Positions 53,530 to 61,861 of a stretch of DNA of 64,000 bases are shown here, piece after piece. The notes beneath the pieces were generated by a model. That model saw only the letters and a list, made by a program, of their open reading frames with translations, had not been told where the DNA came from and searched no databases. Position 1 is the first letter of the stretch. Each line of letters opens with the position of its first letter. The stretch is from NCBI GenBank assembly GCA_035478835.1, contig DATIJH010000005.1:41074-105073 (forward strand), in the 5' to 3' direction. Both the position numbers and the translations under genes were made by a program. The stretch comes from DATASD01 sp035478835. Lineage in GTDB: Bacteria; Patescibacteriota; Saccharimonadia; Saccharimonadales; UBA4665.

Positions 53530-55296
53530 TTATGCTTGTATTTTATAACTTTTTAGGAGCGCGTCGAACTGTTTTACCTGTCCGAGCAGCGCCGTAGTTT
53601 CGGTTTCGGTGGCTGTCTGTAATTTTTGGGCGAGCCGTTGTTTTTGCATTTTGACGTACTGGGCAATGAGTCTTGTCTGGAGTCGGTCAGCCTCGAACGC
53701 GAGTTCTTCGGCGCCGACGTCTTCATACAGCTCTTCGTATTGTAATAGCAACATTTTAACATAATCTGCGATCGGATGCAATTTACTGGCAATCGTTGCG
53801 TCGCTGGTAAAGTCCGGATGCTCGCCTAGGAACGTGCGCAGCGTTTTGGGGTCGTCGCCAATCAGCAAGTCCGGGGTAATCGGCGCCAGCAGCGGCCGCA
53901 GCTTGGGCTGCTTGAGCGCGATAGCCAACAGATGACTTTGCGCCTTAATATAGTCGCTCACCGCTTTGTTCGGAATTTTGACGCTCGCCGTCGGTTTTTT
54001 GAGTTTGGGCTTTTCTGTGGTCGTTTGCTGGGCGAGTTTGCTCAGCAGCGCATCTTTGCTGACGCTGAGCGTCTCGGCCACTTTTTCGAGGTAATGCTCG
54101 CGCTCCACCGGATCCTGCAGACGGTTGATTACTGCCAGCACAATGTCGCTGAATTCGCGCTTGCCCGGTGCCGTGGTAATGTCGAGCACCGTTTTGTAGC
54201 GGTCGATGAGCCAATCCAGTGCGTACTGCGGCGCCGCAATAACCTTTTCCCACGTCTCGACGCCGCCGTTTTTGATGAGTTCGTCCGGGTCTTTGCCGCT
54301 CGGGATCGTAATAACGCTCAAACTGACGCCGACTTTGCTGGCGATTGGAAGGGCGCGCTCCGTGGCGTTCATGCCGGCTTTGTCGGCGTCAAAACTCAGG
54401 CGAATGTCGCCAGTAAAACGGCTGAGCGCTTTCAGATGCTGCTCGGTCATGGCCGTGCCGGCCGTGGCAACCACTTGGCGCACGCCGGCTTGGTGGCTGG
54501 CAATGACATCCAGATTGCCCTCCACTAAAACTACAAAATTGTTGCGGCGGATCGCCTCTTTGGCAAGGTGCAAGCCATACACATGACGCGATTTGTCATA
54601 CAGCGCCGTCTGCGGCGTGTTGATGTACTTGGGGGCGTTCGGATCGTCGAGTAATAACCGTGCCGTAAAACCAATCACGCGCCCGGTCGCGTCCTGCAGC
54701 GGAATCATCAAACGGCCGCGGAACATGTCTTGCGTGCCGCCCCGGTAAGCGCGTGCCGTGAGCCCGGCGTTTGTAATCTCGCGCTCGTTAAACCCCTTGC
54801 CTTTCAAAAAGTCGAGCAGCGCCCGACCAGTGTTTGGCGAGTAGCCGAGCCGCCACTCTAGCGCCGTTTCCTTGCTAAATTGCCGCTTTTTAAACACGTA
54901 CTCCAGCGCCATTTTGTTCTTGCTGAACTGCACCTGGTAGAACTTGGCGGCCAAGTCCAGCGCTGCATACAGCCGCTCTTTTTCTTTGCTGCGGGCGCCG
55001 GCATTTTTGGAGCGATATTGCTCGAGTTCCACGCCGGCTTTTCGGGCCAGCAGTTCCAGCGCGCCCTTAAAGTCGAGTCCCTCAACTTCCATCACAAAGC
55101 TGAACATATTGCCGCCCTTGCCGCTACTAAAGTCGTGCCAGATCTGTTTTTCCGGACTCACCATAAAGCTAGGCGACTTTTCGTTGCCAAACGGACTGAG
55201 GCCTTTCCAGTTGCGGCCGGCGCGCTTGAGCTCGACGTATTCGCCAATGACGTCCTCGATATTTAACCGGGATTTTACCTCTTCCACAGCATCCAT
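53530..55296 (-). CDS. dnaG: DNA primase without zinc ligands
   Basis: 588 residues. TOPRIM motifs VLVEGNLDVIASHQAG and LSFDADKAGMNATERAL are intact, as is the N-terminal CHC2-like fold. However, all four zinc ligands are replaced: GLSPFGNEK has Ser34 and Gly37 instead of Cys and His, and WHDFSSG has Asp55 and Ser58 instead of Cys. Synthesises RNA primers for replication. Start at 55294-55296, 6 bases after TACAAT (leaderless); a longer frame from 55410 is unlikely. First gene of the dnaG-rpoD operon. Confidence 0.95.
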   Translation of the reverse strand: MDAVEEVKSRLNIEDVIGEYVELKRAGRNWKGLSPFGNEKSPSFMVSPEKQIWHDFSSGKGGNMFSFVMEVEGLDFKGALELLARKAGVELEQYRSKNAGARSKEKERLYAALDLAAKFYQVQFSKNKMALEYVFKKRQFSKETALEWRLGYSPNTGRALLDFLKGKGFNEREITNAGLTARAYRGGTQDMFRGRLMIPLQDATGRVIGFTARLLLDDPNAPKYINTPQTALYDKSRHVYGLHLAKEAIRRNNFVVLVEGNLDVIASHQAGVRQVVATAGTAMTEQHLKALSRFTGDIRLSFDADKAGMNATERALPIASKVGVSLSVITIPSGKDPDELIKNGGVETWEKVIAAPQYALDWLIDRYKTVLDITTAPGKREFSDIVLAVINRLQDPVEREHYLEKVAETLSVSKDALLSKLAQQTTTEKPKLKKPTASVKIPNKAVSDYIKAQSHLLAIALKQPKLRPLLAPITPDLLIGDDPKTLRTFLGEHPDFTSDATIASKLHPIADYVKMLLLQYEELYEDVGAEELAFEADRLQTRLIAQYVKMQKQRLAQKLQTATETETTALLGQVKQFDALLKSYKIQA

Positions 55297-55391
55297 ACTT
55301 CTATTGTACGCTGTTCTGCCCCTGGGAGCTACTGCCGGCAGCAGCACTGTAACGCCGGCCTGCTTTACGCGGGCGACCAACTTATGCTTAA

Positions 55392-56042
55392 ATGAAGGAA
55401 ATGTATCCAAACGAGCCCGAGCAAAACCAACAAAACCCCTACGAATTCATCATGAATCCGCAGCAGCCATCCAAGCGTAATACGCCGATTCCAGGGGTAA
55501 AAGATCCGTTTATCGCCCGGCTTATTTTAATTGTCGTGGTCGTAGTGGCTGTGGTTGTCATTGTGGGGGTCGTTGCTTCGCAGCTTTTGTCGCGCAACCA
55601 GGTGAACACTGCCGACCTCATCGGCTTGGCGCAAAGCCAGCAAGAGCTTATCCGCGTCGCCAACCAGGGCGCAACCAACGGCACGCAGCCGGTCACGCGC
55701 AACTTTGCCATCAACGTGCAGCTGGCCTTGCGTTCCGAACAGTTACAGCTGCTTGCCTATCTGCAATCGCAGGGTCACAAATTAAGCGCCACCACGCTCA
55801 GCCTTAAAAAGAGTAAAACCACCGATACGCAGCTCACCACCGCGCAGCAAACCAGCACGTTCGATAGTACCTTTGTGCAGCTTATGCAAAATAGCCTGAC
55901 CGCTTACAATACCGAGGTTCAGCAGGTGTTGGCCGGCGCTGCTGGCGCGAACGAAAAGAAAATTTTAAACGTTGATCAGGCCGCGGCCACTATGCTCCTG
56001 CAGCAAGTGCCCACGCAAGAAAGCGTCCAAGCCGGAAGCTAA
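55392..56042 (+). CDS. Membrane-anchored hypothetical protein
   Basis: 216 residues: a Gln/Asn/Pro-rich cytoplasmic N-terminus, one strong membrane helix (about 45-67, VVVVVAVVVIVGVVAS) and a helical extracytoplasmic domain. Start at 55392 or 55401 (MYPNEPEQ); TATGCT lies 3 bases before the first. Divergent from dnaG. Function unknown. Confidence 0.7.
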   Translation: MKEMYPNEPEQNQQNPYEFIMNPQQPSKRNTPIPGVKDPFIARLILIVVVVVAVVVIVGVVASQLLSRNQVNTADLIGLAQSQQELIRVANQGATNGTQPVTRNFAINVQLALRSEQLQLLAYLQSQGHKLSATTLSLKKSKTTDTQLTTAQQTSTFDSTFVQLMQNSLTAYNTEVQQVLAGAAGANEKKILNVDQAAATMLLQQVPTQESVQAGS

Positions 56043-56060
56043 ATTCAAGGGAGCCGAGTA

Positions 56061-56207
56061 GCCTAAGTAACGCGCCGGGCATTTTGCTCACGAGGAACTC
56101 AGGCGAAGTGCAGCCGGAAGCTGATCTGGCGAGACTACAGGCTCGGCGGGCAGCTTACCGCGCGGAAACGGTTCCGAGAGAGCAAAATTCCCGGCGCGTT
56201 ACTTGGC
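56061..56207. ncRNA. Structured inverted-repeat element, candidate RNA
   Basis: 147 bases closed by near-perfect arms: 56061-56089 pairs with 56180-56207 (core AAGTAACGCGCCGGG / CCCGGCGCGTTACTT and ATTTTGCTC / GAGCAAAAT, one mismatch between them, one bulge). Inside are GGAAC / GTTCC (56094-56098 with 56171-56175), CGGAAGCTG / CAGCTTACCG (56115-56123 with 56151-56160, bulged A) and a small hairpin CGAG / CTCG at 56130-56145. The right arm runs into the 3' end of the mmcQ-like gene. Could be a structured RNA, a two-way processing element or a MITE-like remnant. Strand not determined; no known family matched. Confidence 0.5.
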
Positions 56208-56525
56208 TTCACTCACCAAGAGATATGAATGGCGGATCAGGTCCTGGACTTCTTCCCAGCTGAGCTGACCGCTGAGCACAATTGTGTTCCAGTGCTTTTT
56301 ATTGAGGTGATAGCCGGGCATGACACTTTCATAGCGTTCGCGCAGCGTTTTTGAAAGCAGCGGATCGCACTTAAGACTCAGGCGCAGCGGCGTACTTTTT
56401 TCGCTGATTAGCGCAAACATTTTGTCGCCAACTTTATACACAGCCACACCTTCGCCAAACGGATAATCGAGGCGCGCGTTCGGCATGGTCAGCAAATATT
56501 CTTCTACGGTTTTATGGTCAATCAT
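56199..56525 (-). CDS. MmcQ/YjbR-family protein
   Basis: 108 residues with the family pattern: TMPNARLDYPFGEGVAVYKV, KMFALISE and MPGYHLNKKHWNTI. Small double-wing-fold protein of unknown role, possibly DNA-binding. Overlaps the upstream HAD gene by 8 bases; its stop codon lies in the arm of the structured element. Confidence 0.88.
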   Translation of the reverse strand: MIDHKTVEEYLLTMPNARLDYPFGEGVAVYKVGDKMFALISEKSTPLRLSLKCDPLLSKTLRERYESVMPGYHLNKKHWNTIVLSGQLSWEEVQDLIRHSYLLVSEAK

Positions 56526-57192
56526 CGTGTTCTATTATATCAAGCGTCGCCAGCAGTTCGCCAAGCGATGGGATGAGGTAGTCCGCGCTGGCTTCCTGCA
56601 ACTCCTTGCGCGTACCGAGGCCGTGCAGTAGCCCGATAGTTGCCCGCGCACCGGCGGCGCGTCCAGCCTGAATGTCCGCGGCATGGTCACCCACCATTAC
56701 TATTTGGTCCGGTCGCACATCACCGAGTCGTTTGAGGCACAGCAAGATTCCGTCTGGCGCCGGTTTGCGCGACGTATGATCATCAGAGGTCACAATCGCA
56801 TCAAAAACTTCGTCGGGCGCGACGCCCACGTGCTTAAAATTGCGTTGTACATGCCACAAGCTGCCGCTGGTAAAAATACCGACCATGAGTTTACGCCGCT
56901 CCAGTGCCGCGAGTATATCCTCAAGCCCCTCATAAGCCATGATCGACGAAACGCTTTTGTTCTGCAGATCCTCGTGATACTTGAGCATGTCCGCCAGCAG
57001 CTCCTCGCTCAATTTCTCGCCCACCATTTGCCGGTAGCACTCTTTGATCGGCTTGCTGAGCGTGCCAATCTCGAACGCCTCGGCTTCTTTGGTAAAGCCA
57101 TGCGCCCGTAAAGTTTCAACATATCCGAGCCGGATTAGCTCACGCGTATCAAGCAGCGTGCCATCGACGTCAAAAACAACTGCTTTAAGCAT
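56518..57192 (-). CDS. HAD-superfamily phosphatase
   Basis: 224 residues. Motif I VFDVDGTLLDT, motif II IFTSGS, Lys motif SRKPAPDG and motif IV VMVGDHAADIQAGRAAG: a phosphoglycolate-phosphatase-like HAD-IA enzyme. The start at 57190-57192 overlaps the orn stop by 8 bases; a longer frame from 57360 has no support. Confidence 0.92.
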   Translation of the reverse strand: MLKAVVFDVDGTLLDTRELIRLGYVETLRAHGFTKEAEAFEIGTLSKPIKECYRQMVGEKLSEELLADMLKYHEDLQNKSVSSIMAYEGLEDILAALERRKLMVGIFTSGSLWHVQRNFKHVGVAPDEVFDAIVTSDDHTSRKPAPDGILLCLKRLGDVRPDQIVMVGDHAADIQAGRAAGARATIGLLHGLGTRKELQEASADYLIPSLGELLATLDIIEHDD

Positions 57193-57742
57193 CGTGTTTT
57201 TTGAGCCACTCCAGATAATATTGCAGCTCGGCGATGCTGGCCTGGATGTCATCAAACGCGCGGTGGATTTCTTTTTTTTCGTATTCAATACCGTAGCGCC
57301 CCTGCATAAAAACTTTGAGCGAGCTAACGTCCAGCATCCGATAATGCATTTTAAGGTCAAGCGCCGGCCACCAGCGCTTCATAAAGTTGCGGTCGTTGTG
57401 GATCGAGTTGCCAGCCAAAATGGCGGGTTCGCTGCCGAACTGTGCCTCGAGCAGCGCAATCAAATCCTGCTCAACATCGTGCAGGTCTTTGCCCTGCTCG
57501 AGCTTGCGCAAAAAATCGTCGCGGTTTTCGGGATAATCCTTCCACCACACGTTTTTTTGCATGCGCTCTACCACTACGTCGCGTTTGTGTTTAACGCGCG
57601 CCTCGTAGCTGGCAAGCGTCTTAAAGTTAAAGTCGGTGATTTCGGCCGCGATCTCGAGGATAACATCTTTGTCGGCGTCCAAGCCCGTCATCTCGAGATC
57701 AACCCAAAACAACTTGGTCGGTTTCGCGTGTTTGTCAATCAT
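57185..57742 (-). CDS. orn: Oligoribonuclease
   Basis: 185 residues, DEDDh exonuclease: FWVDLEMTGLD (first DE), ILAGNSIHNDRNFM and HRAFDDIQASI. Degrades 2-5-mer RNAs. It could cover the nanoRNase role that the degenerate DHH protein at 27322 has probably lost. TATAAT lies 8 bases before the ATG. Confidence 0.95.
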   Translation of the reverse strand: MIDKHAKPTKLFWVDLEMTGLDADKDVILEIAAEITDFNFKTLASYEARVKHKRDVVVERMQKNVWWKDYPENRDDFLRKLEQGKDLHDVEQDLIALLEAQFGSEPAILAGNSIHNDRNFMKRWWPALDLKMHYRMLDVSSLKVFMQGRYGIEYEKKEIHRAFDDIQASIAELQYYLEWLKKHDA

Positions 57743-57826
57743 ATGCGCCTATTATAGCGCACCACGCCTAAAACGCCGACCGCGCGACGCTTAAAAGCAA
57801 AATCGCCACCACCGGCAACTGCGGGG

Positions 57827-59527
57827 CTAGTTCTCTACCTTTACGGTATCCTGTATATTTTTTATGAACTTGGGCGACAGTTCTTGAGAACGAAGCTTAA
57901 ACCAGACACCGCCGCGCACCGCATCTTTTTCCCCGATATCAAGCGCTACTTTTAAGCAGGCGAGCCGCACCGGACAGCTTTGGCAGATTGCTTTTGCCTT
58001 ATCGGCTTGTGCCTGCGTGGCGGCAGTCACCACACCATTGTCTCCTCCGATAGGATAAAATAAATCAGGATCAACTTGGCTGCAAGCGGCACTGTCCGCC
58101 CAGTTGTTCGGAAATACTCGTACTTTGGACCGTGAGGCTGCCGCCAGCCCTGGGAACTGGCCTGCGAGCGTAACGTAGCCATCAGGCTTCCCGGGCCTGC
58201 CTCGTTCAGGAGCGCACTCTGTTATGTCAATCACCATACCCTGTAAGCGATTAACGCGGTCACGGAATGCCCTATAGACAAGATCTTTTCCGATCCTTTC
58301 CGTTACCTTGCGATGCAGTTCAACCATACTAATCCCTTCTGGGGGAATGAACGAGGCCAAATCATCCATCCAGTAAACAGTCCCTTCTGGCGTGAGCCCT
58401 TTTGTCTTACTTTTAGCCCGCCGCATCAAACGGGCAATATCTTGCGGCGAAGATGCGATACGCTCGGCTTCCTGCATGGCGGTCTCGCGGAACGAATCAC
58501 CCATTTCGCTATCCTCTGTCAGCAGTCGCCTAATATTGAGGAGCTTGGCCAGATAATCCCGACGCTCCTCCGATACACTAATCTGCGTATGGTGGCGCCG
58601 GTTATTTGTAATTTTTACTTCTTGCACATGAGAAGCGTGAGAGGGGTGCGCAAGCCATCTATTCAATGCCCTGCTTATTTTGTTTCTAGAAAGCTGGGGC
58701 TGTATTTGCTGGGCACGTGCCACGATGTCAGCGTTGGTTACTTGCGTACGCCCTTCTTTTAGCAGCTCTTTCATTCCGGCAAGGACTGCCATCGACTCAT
58801 TCGCCCACAAGAGGCTGACGTTTGCATGTAAAAGGTCCGGGGACATGGTAAGCCGGCGCTTTTCGTTAAAGTTATCCTCTTTGCACAAAATATTGAGATT
58901 GCACAAATCCTGCACCGCCCCTAAAACCGTTGTGTGCCCCAAGTCGAGCTTCCGGCGTAACTCCACCAGCGCCAGACCCTCGCCCGGCGACAGCTGCATG
59001 AGTGTCTCATAGATGGCGAATCGTGTCGGCGCCCCCGACAAACGACCATCTTTGTAAAACACCCTCCCCATTACATCCTGCAAAGAGGGAGGGTCGGGTG
59101 TCCCGGCCTCCAGTTCATTAATACTTTGCAGCTCCAAGGACAATAACGCTCCTGCCACTATACCTCCGAGCTCCCGCCCTTTTTGGGTGAGGCGAGTTGC
59201 CGGGATTTCTGAGTTTTTTACCTTGCCGCTAACGCTGCCGAACTCTACAAATCCAACGGGCAGCAAGGATTCTTTGCAGTAGTTGAGTAAGGTCTGCGGG
59301 CTCGGCACCCAGCCGCAGGTATCTCCTTGAAGGGCTGCTACCCGCTGCTCCAAGCTAGTCCTTGAGACAAACTCCTCCGGCTCAAAAGTGGTTAATGCCA
59401 AGTAGTTCGCCATCTTGGCCGGCTGGTTCCCCATAAGAAACATGGCAACACGCAGATCCTCCGCCTCGACTACCGCCTGCCCAGCAACGGATTCCATGCG
59501 TTTAGGATAGCTCTCCAGTTCGCTCAT
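57827..59527 (-). CDS. Multi-winged-helix protein with C-terminal WhiB-like Fe-S domain
   Basis: 566 residues. The first ~470 are helical with several winged-helix-like segments (FAIYETLMQLSPGEGLALVE, LRRKLDLGHTTVLGAVQDLC). The last 86 carry a WhiB domain: Cys482, then AICQSCPVRLAC (Cys515, Cys518, Cys524), and GGVWF in place of the GVWGG turn. WhiB proteins bind [4Fe-4S] and sigma region 4 and are otherwise characteristic of Actinobacteria and their phages, at about 80-130 residues. Preceded by msrB and mscL, with a 33-base gap. Transfer from an actinobacterial host is a plausible origin. Confidence 0.85.
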   Translation of the reverse strand: MSELESYPKRMESVAGQAVVEAEDLRVAMFLMGNQPAKMANYLALTTFEPEEFVSRTSLEQRVAALQGDTCGWVPSPQTLLNYCKESLLPVGFVEFGSVSGKVKNSEIPATRLTQKGRELGGIVAGALLSLELQSINELEAGTPDPPSLQDVMGRVFYKDGRLSGAPTRFAIYETLMQLSPGEGLALVELRRKLDLGHTTVLGAVQDLCNLNILCKEDNFNEKRRLTMSPDLLHANVSLLWANESMAVLAGMKELLKEGRTQVTNADIVARAQQIQPQLSRNKISRALNRWLAHPSHASHVQEVKITNNRRHHTQISVSEERRDYLAKLLNIRRLLTEDSEMGDSFRETAMQEAERIASSPQDIARLMRRAKSKTKGLTPEGTVYWMDDLASFIPPEGISMVELHRKVTERIGKDLVYRAFRDRVNRLQGMVIDITECAPERGRPGKPDGYVTLAGQFPGLAAASRSKVRVFPNNWADSAACSQVDPDLFYPIGGDNGVVTAATQAQADKAKAICQSCPVRLACLKVALDIGEKDAVRGGVWFKLRSQELSPKFIKNIQDTVKVEN

Positions 59528-59560
59528 TCGTGTTAAGCATCCCGGTTGGTGCGGGCAGTA

Positions 59561-59953
59561 TTACCCTTCGTTCTTTGGTTCAAAATTGAGCGCTGCGGAG
59601 TTAATGCAGTAGTCTTTGCCGGTTGGCTGGTCGTCATAGCCGTCAAATACATGGCCGAGATGACTGCCGCACACGGCGCATGTAACTTCGGTGCGGTGCA
59701 TGCCATGACTGTCGTCCGGCTTGAGCACAACCGAGCCCGGACGCGCGTCGTAAAAGCTGGGCCAGCCGGTGCCGCTTTCGAACTTGGTGCCCGAATCGAA
59801 CAAAATATTGCCACAAGCTGCGCAAGCGTATTTGCCAGCTTTGTCATTATATAGTAGTGCGCCGGTGCCGGGCGCTTCGGTGCCCTGTTCGCGCAAAACC
59901 CGGTACTGTTCGGGCGTTAATTTTTCGCGCCACTCATCGTCGGAAAGTTCCAT
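59561..59953 (-). CDS. msrB: Peptide-methionine (R)-S-oxide reductase
   Basis: 130 residues. Zinc CxxC pairs YACAACG and TCAVCGSHLGH intact; catalytic Cys in DYCINSAALNF. Repairs oxidised methionine. GGGGGTGG precedes the start. Between mscL and the WhiB fusion. Confidence 0.96.
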   Translation of the reverse strand: MELSDDEWREKLTPEQYRVLREQGTEAPGTGALLYNDKAGKYACAACGNILFDSGTKFESGTGWPSFYDARPGSVVLKPDDSHGMHRTEVTCAVCGSHLGHVFDGYDDQPTGKDYCINSAALNFEPKNEG

Positions 59954-59971
59954 ACCACCCCCGTTTTCACG

Positions 59972-60445
59972 TTAAGATTCTTTTTTCTTATCTAATTTGT
60001 CCAGGCGAAAACCCTTGATGACAAAATAGATCACGGCAACCAAAATAACGAATGAGATGACGTTCGACACAAAATCGCCCCACATAAATTTTTGTGCGGG
60101 CGCGTCCGGCCGGTGAATGTAAAACACTTTGTTGGCTAAATCGCCGGCGCCGGGCATAACCAACGCGACAACCGGGTTTATAAAGTCTGCGACGAGCGCC
60201 TTGGCAATCGTCTGGACCTGCGAACCGATCACAATACCGATCGCCAGCCCAACAACGGCCTGCTCGCGCAAAAATCCCACGAACCCACCGAGTTGTTTGT
60301 TAACGCTGCCAGCTACTGGCACCTTATTCACGCGTTCACGGAGTGCGGCGGCGCGCTCGCGCGCTTTAGCGGTGGATGCCCTCTTTGCCGCGGTTTCAGT
60401 GCTGGTGGGTTTAGATTTATTTGTAGATTTTTTTGCCTCTGCCAT
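59972..60445 (-). CDS. mscL: Large-conductance mechanosensitive channel
   Basis: 157 residues. MscL core FLREQAVVGLAIGIVIGSQ (first helix) and the second helix VISFVILVAVIYFVI, with a basic C-terminus. Emergency release valve in hypo-osmotic shock. An unusual ~45-residue Lys/Ala/Thr-rich cytoplasmic N-terminal extension precedes the core. The start at 60443-60445 is fixed by AGAAGGAACAACG. Confidence 0.93.
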   Translation of the reverse strand: MAEAKKSTNKSKPTSTETAAKRASTAKARERAAALRERVNKVPVAGSVNKQLGGFVGFLREQAVVGLAIGIVIGSQVQTIAKALVADFINPVVALVMPGAGDLANKVFYIHRPDAPAQKFMWGDFVSNVISFVILVAVIYFVIKGFRLDKLDKKKES

Positions 60446-60518
60446 CGTTGTTCCTTCTCGGATCAGTAGTCTGAAACTTATTGTACAATTTTTTGCCACT
60501 CAGCGCCACCGCCGATGA

Positions 60519-61166
60519 CTAGCCTCTGGCCGCCTTGGCGGCGTGGAACGCCTCCATAAACCTTCGGGCACTTTCGCGCTGCTTTATTGCATGGCGTTCT
60601 CGATTTAATATAGTTATATCGTGTCTTTTAGCCTCTATTATCTCCTGAATGTCAGCAGTAGCGAGTCGACTCATTGACCAGCCTGGTACGGCATCATATC
60701 TCCCTAGTACAAGCGAGGGCACGTTTTCTACGCGTCCATATAGTTCAGCAACATCTGCAGGCGTAGGCTGGTCGCGCCAAGGAATATCCGGCAATTCCGA
60801 CTCGAGCGCCTTGGCTAAATATGGCATAGTCCGCGGACCAACATTATCCATACAACTCACCATACCCTTACCAAAGGCGAGCAGCTCTCGGAGCGTATGC
60901 GCACCCTGCTCAGAAAGCGCTTGGCGAACAGCTTGGTGCTGGCGGGTCCTTGGATATTCCACCCCATCGAGCGCTACGTCAACCGGCATTAGCAACTCTT
61001 CGGCTACAGACTCGTCTGATTCTGCCGTCGTAAATTCAATCTTCGGCACGCCCACCGCTCGCAGCACATCTACAATACGCTGCTGCTTGCCAAGGACTTC
61101 TTCTGGAGGCAGTACTACTTCGGCAGTAATTTGCAGCCGTACTTGTTGCGGGTCATATTCGGGCAT
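60519..61166 (-). CDS. Orphan with alpha-CTD-like HhH region (paralogue 2)
   Basis: 215 residues. HTLRELLAFGKGMVSCMDNVG is weakly like the helix-hairpin-helix of the RNA polymerase alpha C-terminal domain; PTPADVAELYGRVENVPSL and a basic helical C-terminus follow. It aligns over its length with the gene at 61220-61858, so they are tandem paralogues. Start at the second of two ATGs, five bases after AAAGGAG. Confidence 0.6.
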   Translation of the reverse strand: MPEYDPQQVRLQITAEVVLPPEEVLGKQQRIVDVLRAVGVPKIEFTTAESDESVAEELLMPVDVALDGVEYPRTRQHQAVRQALSEQGAHTLRELLAFGKGMVSCMDNVGPRTMPYLAKALESELPDIPWRDQPTPADVAELYGRVENVPSLVLGRYDAVPGWSMSRLATADIQEIIEAKRHDITILNRERHAIKQRESARRFMEAFHAAKAARG

Positions 61167-61219
61167 CATCTCTCCTTTGATAACATTTATTGTTTAGCTC
61201 TTGTCTGATTAGTTTGCCA

Positions 61220-61858
61220 CTACTGTGCCGCGCCGGCAAATTTTTGGGCAAAGTCGCGCGCTAAATACTGTGCCCGGATCACAGCATTGAGCTGCTCGTC
61301 TTTGTAGTGCTCCCTACTTGCCGCAAACATCGCCAAACGGTGTGCTGTTTGCGTCGCTACTTGTCCAACACTTAATCCCAGCGCAGCGTGGGCCATACTG
61401 GCAAGACCTATAGGAATTTCGTCCGGGTCAGCGTACAGCCGAGCAATCTCCGACATGTCCGACTGCCCGTGCCAAGATTCACCCGGTGCCTGAACCGCCA
61501 AAACATGCGCTATAGTCGGAATTGCGAGCCGCCCGATGCTCTTAATCTCGGTGATTTGTTCTTTGCCGAGCGCCAGCACGTCGCGCACGGATTCGATGCC
61601 GCAGCACCTGAGCGAACGCCCGTACAAGTGTAGCGTATGCTTGTTTTCGCCGTCCGCGGCCTCAAGTGCAGCTGCGACCGAACTCTCGACGCCAGACGCC
61701 GTAAATGTCCGTTGCATTGGCGCAATGGGCAATGCTATGGGTTCCTCTGGGTGAGCTTGCTCGAATGCCGCCACTGCCGCGCCCCATTCTTGCTTGGTGG
61801 CAGCTCTTCTCGCACGCCCGTATCCGCCAGACTGCGCTGGCGATGCCTCGACACCCAT
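61220..61858 (-). CDS. Orphan with alpha-CTD-like HhH region (paralogue 1)
   Basis: 212 residues. Mid-protein LYGRSLRCCGIESVRDVLAL and EIKSIGRLAIPTIAHVLA closely follow the alpha-CTD pattern LSVRSxNxLKxxxIxTVxDL...IxNxGxKSLxEI. In RNA polymerase that domain contacts UP-element DNA and activators. N- and C-terminal flanks are unknown. Starts 3 bases after the argS stop, so cotranscribed. Confidence 0.65.
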   Translation of the reverse strand: MGVEASPAQSGGYGRARRAATKQEWGAAVAAFEQAHPEEPIALPIAPMQRTFTASGVESSVAAALEAADGENKHTLHLYGRSLRCCGIESVRDVLALGKEQITEIKSIGRLAIPTIAHVLAVQAPGESWHGQSDMSEIARLYADPDEIPIGLASMAHAALGLSVGQVATQTAHRLAMFAASREHYKDEQLNAVIRAQYLARDFAQKFAGAAQ

Positions 61859-61861
61859 AAA

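Noticed and set aside
56061..56207. SRP RNA or RNase P RNA as identity of the structured element
   Set aside because: GAGGAAC and CAGG...GCAG resemble pieces of those RNAs, but spacing, length and the remaining conserved blocks do not fit.
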